DNA of 64,000 nucleotides from Colwellia sp. 12G3 (GTDB lineage Bacteria; Pseudomonadota; Gammaproteobacteria; Enterobacterales; Alteromonadaceae), in NCBI RefSeq assembly GCF_002836775.1, contig NZ_PJAQ01000066.1:653466-717465 (forward strand), written 5' to 3'. The translations under genes were made by a program, and so were the position numbers. The notes beneath the pieces are model-generated. The model saw only the letters and a program-made list of their open reading frames with translations, had not been told where the DNA came from and did not search any database. Below are positions 10,368 through 18,492 of the stretch, piece by piece; the first letter of the stretch is position 1, and the number at the start of each line of letters is the position of its first letter.

Positions 10368-10400
10368 AAAAACCAGCCATCAAGGCTGGTTTTTTGTTTT
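10368..10400 (+). terminator. Rho-independent terminator of aceA
   Basis: AAAACCAGCC-atcaa-GGCTGGTTTTTTG forms a compact GC-rich stem with a T-run, about 40 bases after the aceA stop. Confidence 0.9.
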
Positions 10401-10434
10401 AAATCGCATAATAAATTAGTTTTAATTGAGGCAC

Positions 10435-10475
10435 AAAAAAAGGCTGCTTTCTAAAGTGAAGTGACAGCCTTTTCT
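10435..10475 (-). terminator. Terminator of the DUF481 gene
   Basis: AAAAAAAGGCTG ... CAGCCTTTTCT pairs around an 18-base loop, about 56 bases downstream of the minus-strand stop at 10531, and ends in a T-run on the minus strand. Confidence 0.65.
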
Positions 10476-10530
10476 AATGTTAAGCGCGTAAAAAACGGTA
10501 TCGCTAACTGAGTGTTCTTTAGTTAAGAGC

Positions 10531-11343
10531 TTAGAAGCTATAAACTAAAGTCACTGATGTTTCAGTGTTAGTTTTCTCAAAACCTTGTTCTACTTCAGTA
10601 TCGTAATCAACACGAAAAGCGAATTTAAACTGTAATGATTCAATTAACTTAGTCGTTAATGATGTTTCTGACTTATAAACACTGTTTTTATCAGACTCAA
10701 GCGCTTGCTTAGCAACAAAGTACTGTTTAAATTCAACAAAGTCATTGATTTGTTTCGTATATAAAGCTTGTGCTTGAACTATTACCGCAGTTTCGCTGCT
10801 TTCAATAATCGCAGCATTTGTTGCTGTTGCTGCTTCTGCACGGGTTACGTCGTATTTTACACCCGGTCCGATATCAGCAAAAAATGAACTTGTTTCAGTT
10901 TCCCACCAATGACGACCCCAACCAGCGGAGAACGAGGTTTGATAAGAGAAGCTGCTGAATTTATCTTGTTGATAAAAAAGGTTACCGTAAAGGTAGTTTT
11001 TACCATTTTTATGCAGCGAATAGTTAGTTTGACCTAATATATCCCATTTATTATCAGTGCTTTCAAAAGAATCTTGGCCAGTATCTTCATCTTCTTTTTC
11101 AAGTTTTTTAGCAAGAGCATTAAAAGCTAATAGGTTCAACCATTGACCTTCTTCATGCTTGATATTTAAGCCGGCTTTGATATCGCCGCTTTTAGTATTA
11201 CCTGTTTTAAATAACATACCTAATTCGGCAGAAACAGTTAAAGAAGATTTTTCTTCAGCGACTGCTTCTTCTGCCATGGCATATTGACCTGATAGAGGTA
11301 ATAAAAGAAGTGCTGCAATAGCTATTTTAGATTTCATGTTCAT
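10531..11343 (-). CDS. DUF481 (YdiY-like) outer-membrane beta-barrel protein
   Basis: This 270-residue protein starts with a signal peptide (MNMKSKIAIAALLLLPL, cleavage after AMA). Its pattern of alternating residues suits amphipathic strands, and it ends in an aromatic residue (VTLVYSF), the usual outer-membrane barrel signal. The motif GNTKSGDIKAGLN near the N-terminus is typical of DUF481, whose E. coli member YdiY is acid-induced. The function is not known. It has its own terminator and a 250-base upstream gap, so it is probably monocistronic. Confidence 0.8.
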   Translation of the reverse strand: MNMKSKIAIAALLLLPLSGQYAMAEEAVAEEKSSLTVSAELGMLFKTGNTKSGDIKAGLNIKHEEGQWLNLLAFNALAKKLEKEDEDTGQDSFESTDNKWDILGQTNYSLHKNGKNYLYGNLFYQQDKFSSFSYQTSFSAGWGRHWWETETSSFFADIGPGVKYDVTRAEAATATNAAIIESSETAVIVQAQALYTKQINDFVEFKQYFVAKQALESDKNSVYKSETSLTTKLIESLQFKFAFRVDYDTEVEQGFEKTNTETSVTLVYSF

Positions 11344-11594
11344 CCTTAAAAAATGATTATATCGATTAAAATGTTGATGTATTAAATTTTACGCGATCCT
11401 ATCAAATTTTAACTATATAGCCAACGTGTAAACAAGGTGTAAATGAAAGAAGTTACATTAAGTTTCACTTTATCGGTACGTTTTAGCTAACTTAGGGCGA
11501 CGAATTTACAATGTTTATGATTTCAAAAATAAAAAATAAATCACTGTTATAAGTCGTCATTAATATTTCATTGCTATTGAATCACAAAAAATAT

Positions 11595-12674
11595 TTAGTT
11601 ACTTGTGGTAACAATATCTCCGATAACGAGACCCGAGATAATTGCAACAAAACCTTGTTCATTTATTTCGCCTAAGCGTACAAACCGTTTTTGACTTTGT
11701 CCATTAACCAGTACGTGAACAAAGTCGAGTTGCCCAACTTGAGAAACACTATCTTTGGGGACATAAAGTTTTTGTGCGTGACCTGCAGGAATTAATAAAC
11801 GGGCATACATGCCAGGTAATAAACTTTCTTGGTAAGGTAAGCTCACTTTTATTAAAAAGCTACGTGAACCGGTATTCGCTGCAGGCACTATTTCTTCAAC
11901 TAGGCCGACAACTTTTTGTTTTATTGTCGGTAAGTCTACTGTGATACTTTGTCCTTGACTGAGCGTCAGGGCGAGTTGCTCACGCACTTGCGCTTCAACA
12001 CGTAATGAAAGGGGATTGTATAGCGATAATAACTTCCCACCGGCTTGTGCTGTATTGCCGGGCTCAGCAAAACGATCAACAATCTTGCCATTAATCGGCG
12101 CACGCAATGTTGCGTAGCTTAACGTGGTTTGTGCTTGAGCTAAGTTTTGTTGAGCTGCTGTTAGCTCGGCCTTAATGCTTTGATAGTCAGCCTTACTTTT
12201 ATCTAGATCAAACTGAGAAGCTATTTTCTTATTAAATAACTCGCTAGCACGCTGATAATTTTGTTGTGCTTCAGTATGTCGAGCAAGCATGGCATTGACC
12301 TGCTCTTTGGCTTCAATTACTTTTGATGATAAATCTTTATTTTCTAAGGTGATTAATACGTCACCTTTTTTAACTATATCACCTGCTCGTACGTTAATTT
12401 TATCAATACGTGCCAGCAGTCTTGAAGAGATAATTGTTGTTTGTTTTGCAGTAATACTAGCAGCAACGCCTTCAAATATTGCTTCTTTACTGCTCTTTAC
12501 AACATAGCTAGTCGCATTAATTAATGCAGAGGATTGAGCTTCAAAACCAGGTGATACTTTTTTGTTAAAAGATCCCGCTAACCAAGCCACCATTATGAGT
12601 AATAGTATAAGTGCTAATATAGGCGCAATAAATTTTTTAACTGTATTTTCTTTTTGAACTTGAGGTGTACTCAT
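11595..12674 (-). CDS. RND efflux periplasmic adaptor (HlyD/MFP family)
   Basis: This 359-residue protein has one N-terminal membrane anchor (about residues 15-32), a lipoyl-type half (ISSRLLARIDKINVRAGDIV), a coiled-coil hairpin (about 100-170), the second lipoyl half (LRAPINGKIVDRFAEPG) and beta-barrel domains. It links an inner-membrane RND pump to an outer-membrane channel. Its start overlaps the end of the RND gene (ATGA type, four bases), so it is translated with the pump. No TolC-type gene is adjacent; a channel from elsewhere would have to be used. Confidence 0.9.
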   Translation of the reverse strand: MSTPQVQKENTVKKFIAPILALILLLIMVAWLAGSFNKKVSPGFEAQSSALINATSYVVKSSKEAIFEGVAASITAKQTTIISSRLLARIDKINVRAGDIVKKGDVLITLENKDLSSKVIEAKEQVNAMLARHTEAQQNYQRASELFNKKIASQFDLDKSKADYQSIKAELTAAQQNLAQAQTTLSYATLRAPINGKIVDRFAEPGNTAQAGGKLLSLYNPLSLRVEAQVREQLALTLSQGQSITVDLPTIKQKVVGLVEEIVPAANTGSRSFLIKVSLPYQESLLPGMYARLLIPAGHAQKLYVPKDSVSQVGQLDFVHVLVNGQSQKRFVRLGEINEQGFVAIISGLVIGDIVTTSN

Positions 12675-15600
12675 GATGAAGCCTTATTCTCTAATGAATC
12701 GTCTAATGGGTGATCTACTTCGTTGTCGTTATCTTTATTGCCATCAAAAACTAATGAATAGACGATAGGAACTACCAGCAGCGTAAATACCGTTGAAGAG
12801 ATAATGCCAAATATAATCGCTATGGCCAGTCCACTAAAGACAGGATCTAAGGTGATAATTAAATTACCCAATAGCGTTGTACCGGCAGTTAATAAAACTG
12901 GTCTCATTCTTACCGCGCCTGCTTGAATTAATGATTCTTTGATTGAGGAACCTTGCTGCTGAGCTTGGCTAATAAACTCAATTAAAATTAATGAATTTCT
13001 AACCACTATGCCTGCCAGAGCAATCATGCCTATCATCGCTGTAGCGGTGAATAGAATTGGATCAGGTGCACCTGCAACTTGACGTTCACCAAATTGATTC
13101 AATAAGAAGAAACCCGGCATAATACCAATAACCGTTAACGGGATAGCAGACATTATAATGCCTGATAAAGCAGCTGAGCCTGTTTGAATGCGTAGAACAA
13201 TAAATATTGCCGTGAGTGCGAACACAAAAGCTAGCCCCATATCACGAAACACTCTAATGGTTATGCGCCATTCACCTTCACCACTAAATGAAAGCTCAAT
13301 ATCATCGGGTAATTGCCAAGCAATACCACCACCATTAGCGAAGAAGCTGCGCTCTTGCCAGTTTTGTTGATTGGTTGACTCAATACTCTCAGTATTGAGG
13401 TAAGTTTTATGCTGAACTAAGTCGCTATTGATGTCTGCAATAACTTCAGCAGGTGTTCTACCAGAAATATCCGCAGTGACATAAACAACCGGTCTTAAAT
13501 CTTTGTGGAATATTGCTTTATCACGGGTGTGTTCAATAAACTCACCAAGTTCCCCTAAAGACACTAAAGGTTGTGGCGCTATATCAATGCCTTGCGGCGT
13601 GCTGTTTTGTACTATACCTGCTTGCCCTTTTAAAGATAAGCGTTGTAAATCGCTTAATGATTGACGTTGTTCAAGGGGCAATTTTATATTAATGGCCAAG
13701 GCAGATGCTTCATTATCAAGGTGTAAATAACCGGCAATTTGTCCTTTTGTTGCCACAGCAATAGTTTGGTTAATACTTGCAGTCGATATGCCAGACAGTG
13801 CTGCTTTGGTTTTATCACTAACAAAGCGTAATTTTGTTTGTTCGCCGCCGACTGTAGAGTCGACTTCGACCACAAATGGCTCTAACTTTAGACGCTGTTC
13901 AACTAAGCTTGCTGCCTGTTGTAAACTGGCATATGGGGTAAATTCATTGCCATATATTTCTGCAACAAGTGTACTTAATACCGGGGGACCTGGTGGCACT
14001 TCTACCACACGTATTTTTATATCACTGTCTTGTGCTAATGCATTATTGAGCGATGCTAAGTGCTCACGCATTCTTAATACAATGGCATGAGATTGATGTT
14101 CGCGTTGGCTTTTATCAAGTAATAGGACGCGCAAATCAGCTAAGTATGGAGCGTGACGTTGATAGTACTGTCGAACCATACCGTTAAAGTCTATGGGAGA
14201 GGGGAGTCCAACATAACTGGCAATGGTGGTCACTTCAGGAATTTTTTGTAATATTACCGACACTTTTTTTGCCATGGCAGCCGTTTGCTCTAAAGTGGCA
14301 CTCTCGGGCATATCAATAATGACCTGTACTTCATTTTTATTATCAAAAGGTAATAATTTAAGTGGCACCCAACGCATTACAGGTAACAAAGCAGCAAGTA
14401 AAAATAACAGTAATACCAAAGCGAGAACGGCCTTTCCTTTTGCACGGCTATCTAGAAGTGGCGTTAGTATTCTACGATAAAAACGTTGAAAACCAAGCGG
14501 TTTTTCTGCCTCAGTGACACTGGTTGATATCGCTTTAGCCTTAATAAGTTTTCCAGCTAGCCATGGGGTAACTAAAAAAGCCACCAAGGTTGAACTGATG
14601 ACACTTAACGGAACATTAAAGGCCATTGGTGCCATATAAGGTCCCATCATGCCGGTTATAAATGCGAGGGGGATAAAGGCAAGTACAATAGTAACGGTAG
14701 ACATTAACAAAGGTACACGTATTTCGTTGATAGCCGAGACTATAGCGTCATGCATGTTTTTAGTATTCGCTTTTCCTTTAATTTTTGCTAAATACCGTTC
14801 AATATTATCGACGCCAGTAATAGGGTCATCGACTAATAAACCTAATGATAAAATAAGCGCAAACAGGGTGACGCGATTTATGGTGTAACCAAAGAGTAGA
14901 TCTAGCGATAAGGTGATGCCATAACAAATAGGTACCGCTAAACCAACGACTAAGGCAGAGCGCCAACCTAAAAATACGCCAATGAAAACCACTACCGTAA
15001 AAACAGCAAACGCTAAGCTGGTGGTTAAATCATTTACTTTTTCGTTAGCTGTTGCACCATAGTCGCGTAAAATTTGTACTTCGACATTGGCAGGGAATAT
15101 TGTCGATTGTAATTGTGCTATTTTCTCATGTACGGCGTTGGCAACCGTTACGGCATTACTACCTTCTTGTTTGGCAACACTAATCGTTACCATGGGGTGA
15201 TCGGCACTAGCGCCACTAACCGAATTGTTAGTGTAGTCTAGCCAGGTATAACTTGTTTGTTCCGCGGGACCATCGACCACATCAGCGATATCTTTTAGTA
15301 AGATAACACTACCATCAATAACACTAATAGGGGTTTGCTTTAGGGCATTAATATCCCGATAGGTATCACCACTTTCAAGCACAATCGATTGATTCGATAA
15401 GGTAATATTACCGTGGTTTTCAAGTACATTTGACACTTTAATCGCATTAAAAATATCATCGACAGTAACTTGTCGTGCGGTCATTTGTTCGGGATTTATA
15501 TTTACTTGTATTTGGCGGGCGCGACCACCAACAATATTAACCTCACTGGTGTTTTCAATCGCTTGTAAAAAGGTAGACACTTCTTGTGCAAGTCGTCTTA

Positions 15601-16087
15601 AGGCGAAATCATCTACTTGACTACTATCGTTGCTATATAACGCTAACATGACAATAGCGACATCATCCACTTCAACAGGTTTTACTCGCCAATTACTGAC
15701 AATGGCAGGAATTTTCTCCGTATTAGCGTGTAATTTGTTATAGGTATTTAACAGTGCTCGTTCGCGATTTTCTCCGACCGTAAATCGCAGGGTAACCACA
15801 GATTGATTGCTATTACTGACTGAATAAACGTGCTCTACGCCTTTTACTTGCGCTAATAGTTTTTCAAGTGGAGTGGTAACTAAGCGTTCTACTTGTTTGG
15901 CGTTAACCCCAGGGGCATCGACGATAACATCGATCATAGGCACAACAATTTGTGGTTCTTCTTCACGTGGCGTAAAGTTGAGCGCCATCAAGCCTGCCAG
16001 TATCGATAAGATCAAAATAAATAGTGGGATTTTACTCTTAAGTACTTTACTCAGTAACCTTGTGGTAAAAGTTGTTTCAGTAGTCAT
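12671..16087 (-). CDS. RND efflux transporter permease
   Basis: This 1138-residue inner-membrane proton-driven pump belongs to the AcrB/AcrD/AcrF superfamily. It has an N-terminal membrane segment followed by TPREEEPQIVVPMIDV, a large periplasmic porter domain, and LGLLVDDPITGVDNIERY with the paired aspartates of the proton relay in TM4. The second half repeats this fold. The -EEEPQI- and -VDDPI- pattern marks a subfamily distinct from classical multidrug AcrB. Its start lies inside the 3' end of the ArsR gene (11-base overlap), placing it under that repressor. The substrate is unknown; the cluster suggests a sulfur-related compound or a thiol-stress product, by inference. Confidence 0.93.
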   Translation of the reverse strand: MTTETTFTTRLLSKVLKSKIPLFILILSILAGLMALNFTPREEEPQIVVPMIDVIVDAPGVNAKQVERLVTTPLEKLLAQVKGVEHVYSVSNSNQSVVTLRFTVGENRERALLNTYNKLHANTEKIPAIVSNWRVKPVEVDDVAIVMLALYSNDSSQVDDFALRRLAQEVSTFLQAIENTSEVNIVGGRARQIQVNINPEQMTARQVTVDDIFNAIKVSNVLENHGNITLSNQSIVLESGDTYRDINALKQTPISVIDGSVILLKDIADVVDGPAEQTSYTWLDYTNNSVSGASADHPMVTISVAKQEGSNAVTVANAVHEKIAQLQSTIFPANVEVQILRDYGATANEKVNDLTTSLAFAVFTVVVFIGVFLGWRSALVVGLAVPICYGITLSLDLLFGYTINRVTLFALILSLGLLVDDPITGVDNIERYLAKIKGKANTKNMHDAIVSAINEIRVPLLMSTVTIVLAFIPLAFITGMMGPYMAPMAFNVPLSVISSTLVAFLVTPWLAGKLIKAKAISTSVTEAEKPLGFQRFYRRILTPLLDSRAKGKAVLALVLLLFLLAALLPVMRWVPLKLLPFDNKNEVQVIIDMPESATLEQTAAMAKKVSVILQKIPEVTTIASYVGLPSPIDFNGMVRQYYQRHAPYLADLRVLLLDKSQREHQSHAIVLRMREHLASLNNALAQDSDIKIRVVEVPPGPPVLSTLVAEIYGNEFTPYASLQQAASLVEQRLKLEPFVVEVDSTVGGEQTKLRFVSDKTKAALSGISTASINQTIAVATKGQIAGYLHLDNEASALAINIKLPLEQRQSLSDLQRLSLKGQAGIVQNSTPQGIDIAPQPLVSLGELGEFIEHTRDKAIFHKDLRPVVYVTADISGRTPAEVIADINSDLVQHKTYLNTESIESTNQQNWQERSFFANGGGIAWQLPDDIELSFSGEGEWRITIRVFRDMGLAFVFALTAIFIVLRIQTGSAALSGIIMSAIPLTVIGIMPGFFLLNQFGERQVAGAPDPILFTATAMIGMIALAGIVVRNSLILIEFISQAQQQGSSIKESLIQAGAVRMRPVLLTAGTTLLGNLIITLDPVFSGLAIAIIFGIISSTVFTLLVVPIVYSLVFDGNKDNDNEVDHPLDDSLENKASS

Positions 16088-16403
16088 TATGAATTAACTC
16101 GTCATCGGGACAAAATTTCTCATGTAATACACGCAGTAATTCTTCTATTTTTGGGTTACCAATACGGTAGAAAATTGTCTGCGATTCACGTCTTGTGGTG
16201 ACTATATTACTCTCTCTTAATTTGGCCAGATGCTGTGAAAGTGCAGATTGTGAAAGATCAATGCGTTGATTCAAATCACCAACAGTCAGTTCATTATCAC
16301 TTAAACAGCACAAGACCATTAACCGATAAGGGTTAGACAGTTGCTTTAAAATCCCCGCTACTTCTTGAGCATTCTCTAACAATTTCTGTTGTTCAGTATT
16401 CAT
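16077..16403 (-). CDS. ArsR-family repressor, likely persulfide sensor (BigR/SqrR type)
   Basis: This 108-residue winged-helix protein has the recognition helix in LSQSALSQHLAKLRES (about 50-65) and the wing RRESQTIFYRIG. Cysteines are at 32, 33 and 98. Cys32 and Cys98 are 66 residues apart, the same spacing as the two cysteines that form a polysulfide bridge in SqrR and BigR, and the LMVLC and KFCP contexts also match. No metal-binding ELCVCDL-type motif is present. It is the first gene of an operon with the RND pump and adaptor. Two inverted repeats in the divergent promoter (16463-16503) are its probable operators. Confidence 0.85.
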   Translation of the reverse strand: MNTEQQKLLENAQEVAGILKQLSNPYRLMVLCCLSDNELTVGDLNQRIDLSQSALSQHLAKLRESNIVTTRRESQTIFYRIGNPKIEELLRVLHEKFCPDDELIHNDY

Positions 16404-16462
16404 AAATGTATCCGTAATAACTTGTGCGGAAATATGTATTTTACTTTATACTTGTTTTCTAA

Positions 16463-16503
16463 ATTAGTAAAGGCTAATATAATGTTTATTAGTAAATGCT
16501 AAT
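16463..16503. promoter_or_regulatory. Twin operator-like repeats in the ArsR / DUF2892 divergent promoter
   Basis: ATTAGTAAAGGCTAAT (16463-16478) and ATTAGTAAATGCTAAT (16488-16503) are direct repeats 25 bases apart, differing at one position. Each contains ATTAG-n6-CTAAT, a perfect inverted repeat suited to a dimeric winged-helix protein. They lie 60 bases upstream of the repressor gene and 69 upstream of the DUF2892 gene. Binding by the local ArsR protein to control both sides is inference. Confidence 0.7.
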
Positions 16504-16571
16504 ATTTAGGATGTTTTACTTATACCGTAAAAATATTTTAAATATTCGCTTCATTTTTTAAGGAAATAGTT

Positions 16572-16781
16572 ATGACAATCAACGAAGCTCTCAGATTAAT
16601 TGCCGGTATCATGATTTTACTATCACTTTTTTTAGCGGTTAATTATTCTCAAAATTGGTTATGGTTTACCGTCTTTATTGCTGTAAATTTAATACAGTCA
16701 TCTTTCACTAAATGGTGTTTAATGATGACAATTTTAAAAAAATTAGGCTTAAAAGATAAGAATGCCAGCTGTAATGAATAA
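16572..16781 (+). CDS. DUF2892 small inner-membrane protein
   Basis: This 69-residue protein has two membrane segments (about 8-22 and 25-45) and is closely similar in layout to DUF2892, the membrane part of E. coli YgaP, where it is fused to a rhodanese domain. Here the rhodanese is a separate gene directly downstream, which supports the match: the two together would rebuild a YgaP-like unit. Cys48 in TKWCLMM is in the second half. It is preceded by AAGGAAATAG, a good ribosome site, and is divergent from the ArsR gene. Confidence 0.8.
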   Translation: MTINEALRLIAGIMILLSLFLAVNYSQNWLWFTVFIAVNLIQSSFTKWCLMMTILKKLGLKDKNASCNE

Positions 16782-16858
16782 GCCAACTAAATTTAGCCTA
16801 ATATCAATCGGATTAACTTATTAGTCTGGTTGCTATATTTATCTATAGAGGAATGAGT

Positions 16859-17206
16859 ATGTTAAAAACGATACCTGAAGTAATAGCACAAGCACGAGAA
16901 TCATTAACTATTATTGCGGCAGCAGAAGCTGTTGCATTAGCTAAAGAAAAAAATGGTGTGATAATTGATGTACGAGAGCCCAGTGAATATGCTGAAAAAT
17001 CGGCTGCGGGCACTATCAATATTCCTCGTGGCTTGCTTGAAATGAAAATGCTACAAATGTATCCCAACGAAGCGCAGCCAATTTTTTTACATTGTGCAAC
17101 TGGCGCACGTGCTATTTTTTCTGCGGAGCAATTAAAACGAGTTGGCTACCAAAATGTTTCAGTAATTACTTCGAGTCTGGATGATATTTGTAACGCTTGT
17201 TGTTAA
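16859..17206 (+). CDS. Single-domain rhodanese (sulfurtransferase)
   Basis: This 115-residue rhodanese has IIDVREPSEYAEKSAAGTIN and the active-site loop HCATGAR with the catalytic Cys at residue 79. It carries sulfane sulfur as a cysteine persulfide. The chain ends in CNACC, giving three extra cysteines that could take part in sulfur relay. I prefer the ATG at 16859, seven bases after AGAGG; the ATG at 16853 is almost on top of the ribosome site. It sits between DUF2892 and a DsbA-like gene, in an apparent three-gene operon divergent from the persulfide-sensor-like repressor. Confidence 0.88.
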   Translation: MLKTIPEVIAQARESLTIIAAAEAVALAKEKNGVIIDVREPSEYAEKSAAGTINIPRGLLEMKMLQMYPNEAQPIFLHCATGARAIFSAEQLKRVGYQNVSVITSSLDDICNACC

Positions 17207-17248
17207 TTATTATAATTTAGAGTCAGTATATATTAAAGAGGAAAAAAT

Positions 17249-17908
17249 ATGGCAGCTCCCGTTGTTATAGATTATTACAGCGATGTTCTATGTGTTTGGG
17301 CATGGATAGCGCAGCGACGTATCGATGAACTTAATGATAAATTGTCGGGTAAAATTGAGTTGCGATATCATTACCTTGATGTCTTTGGTGATGCCAGTAA
17401 TAAAATTCCTAATCAATGGGCTGAACGTGGCGGATATGCGGGGTTTGCAAAACATGTCATTGGCTCTGCTGCGCCTTATCCTGATGCCCCGATAAATTCA
17501 GATATTTGGCATAAAGTTCGCCCAAATACTTCGGCTAATGCGCATTTAGTACTGAAGGCCATTGAACTGAGTTACGGCAAAGTGAAAAGCATTGAAATGG
17601 CTTTGTTAATACGACAAGCCTTTTATATTGATGGACAAGATATATCACAACTTAGCTTATTATTTTCGTTGATTGAGGCCGCAGGTATTGATGCTGAAGA
17701 TATCAATAAGACATTGTGTGATGGAAGCGCAATGGCCTCGTTAATGGCTGACTACCAACAAGCGAAAACGTTATCTTTGAAAGGTAGTCCATCTTACATT
17801 ATTGATAATGGTAGGCAGGTACTTTATGGCAATGTTGGCTATCGGGTGTTATTAGCAAATATTGAAGAACATTTAAAACAACCAACCGAGGAAGCGAGTT
17901 GGTGTTAA
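17249..17908 (+). CDS. DsbA-family (FrnE / HCCA isomerase-like) thioredoxin-fold protein with one active-site Cys
   Basis: This 219-residue cytoplasmic protein begins PVVIDYYSDVLCVWAW. The usual CxxC of the DsbA fold is reduced to C-V-W-A, so only a single redox cysteine remains at the active site, as in glutathione-transferase-like members (2-hydroxychromene-2-carboxylate isomerase group). The cis-Pro loop appears as KGSPSYIIDN. The chain ends in SWC. A monothiol enzyme next to a rhodanese fits transfer of a sulfur or thiol group rather than disulfide formation, but the substrate is not known. A Shine-Dalgarno (AGAGGAAAAA) precedes the start. Confidence 0.8.
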   Translation: MAAPVVIDYYSDVLCVWAWIAQRRIDELNDKLSGKIELRYHYLDVFGDASNKIPNQWAERGGYAGFAKHVIGSAAPYPDAPINSDIWHKVRPNTSANAHLVLKAIELSYGKVKSIEMALLIRQAFYIDGQDISQLSLLFSLIEAAGIDAEDINKTLCDGSAMASLMADYQQAKTLSLKGSPSYIIDNGRQVLYGNVGYRVLLANIEEHLKQPTEEASWC

Positions 17909-18031
17909 ATACTTTTCTACTCGATTACGGGACAAATCAGTGGCAGCTATCAATTGGACAGCGGGCGTTCAATGCTCCAGTAGGCGAGCTGTCTTTTGAC
18001 CTAGCACTCTCTGCGATTGTAATAATAGTCA

Positions 18032-18284
18032 TTATTTGCGCCTAAGTGTCTCAATAATCTGCGCATCCACCACATTATTTCAAAATTTGGCGAGTTGCAA
18101 TGGCGCCATCCCATGATTCATCTCGCTGTCGAACTACTATTAGAGGAGAAAAATTCAGGCGTTAATCTTGGAGGCTTTGCTCAATATAAGGGCCTTCGAG
18201 CACTGATAATTCATCCTGACTATGGCTGATGCTACTCATCAGCATAAAAAGTAGTAGAGCTACCGGGATACAAAAATGTTTCAA
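18032..18284 (-). pseudogene. Decayed third copy of the PD40 exported protein
   Basis: The 584-base gap 17909-18492 contains both ends of a lost gene related to the two intact PD40 genes (19814-21565). From a TTG at 18284 the minus strand reads a signal peptide ending SISHSQDELSVLEGPYIEQ, matching the intact copies' start (SQDDFPILKGPY). One base of frameshift later PRLTPEFF appears (intact: PGLTPEVF). Further on QRDESWDGAI matches KQQDGSWGGAI, and the end VVDAQIIETLRRK matches VDAQIIETLRSK. About 600 bases of the middle are deleted. The rest of the gap shows nothing else. Confidence 0.8.
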
Positions 18285-18492
18285 GGTTATTCCTTATTTA
18301 ACCTGAGGTTTGAATAAGAGTTTTGTAACTTATTGAAGTTAGGTGAACAAATTAACTTAAAGTTCCAGTGACGAAATTTAAGTGTCTATTAAGATATTTT
18401 TACAAACCAATAACTGGTTATTGGGAGTAAAAATAACGCTGATAGGCGCTTAAATAGCGTTATTGGGCAAATTCGCTTATCCGAAGTTCAGG

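Noticed and set aside
13788..14090. 100-codon frame antisense to the RND permease
   Set aside because: Lies wholly within a well-supported gene and has no recognisable features.
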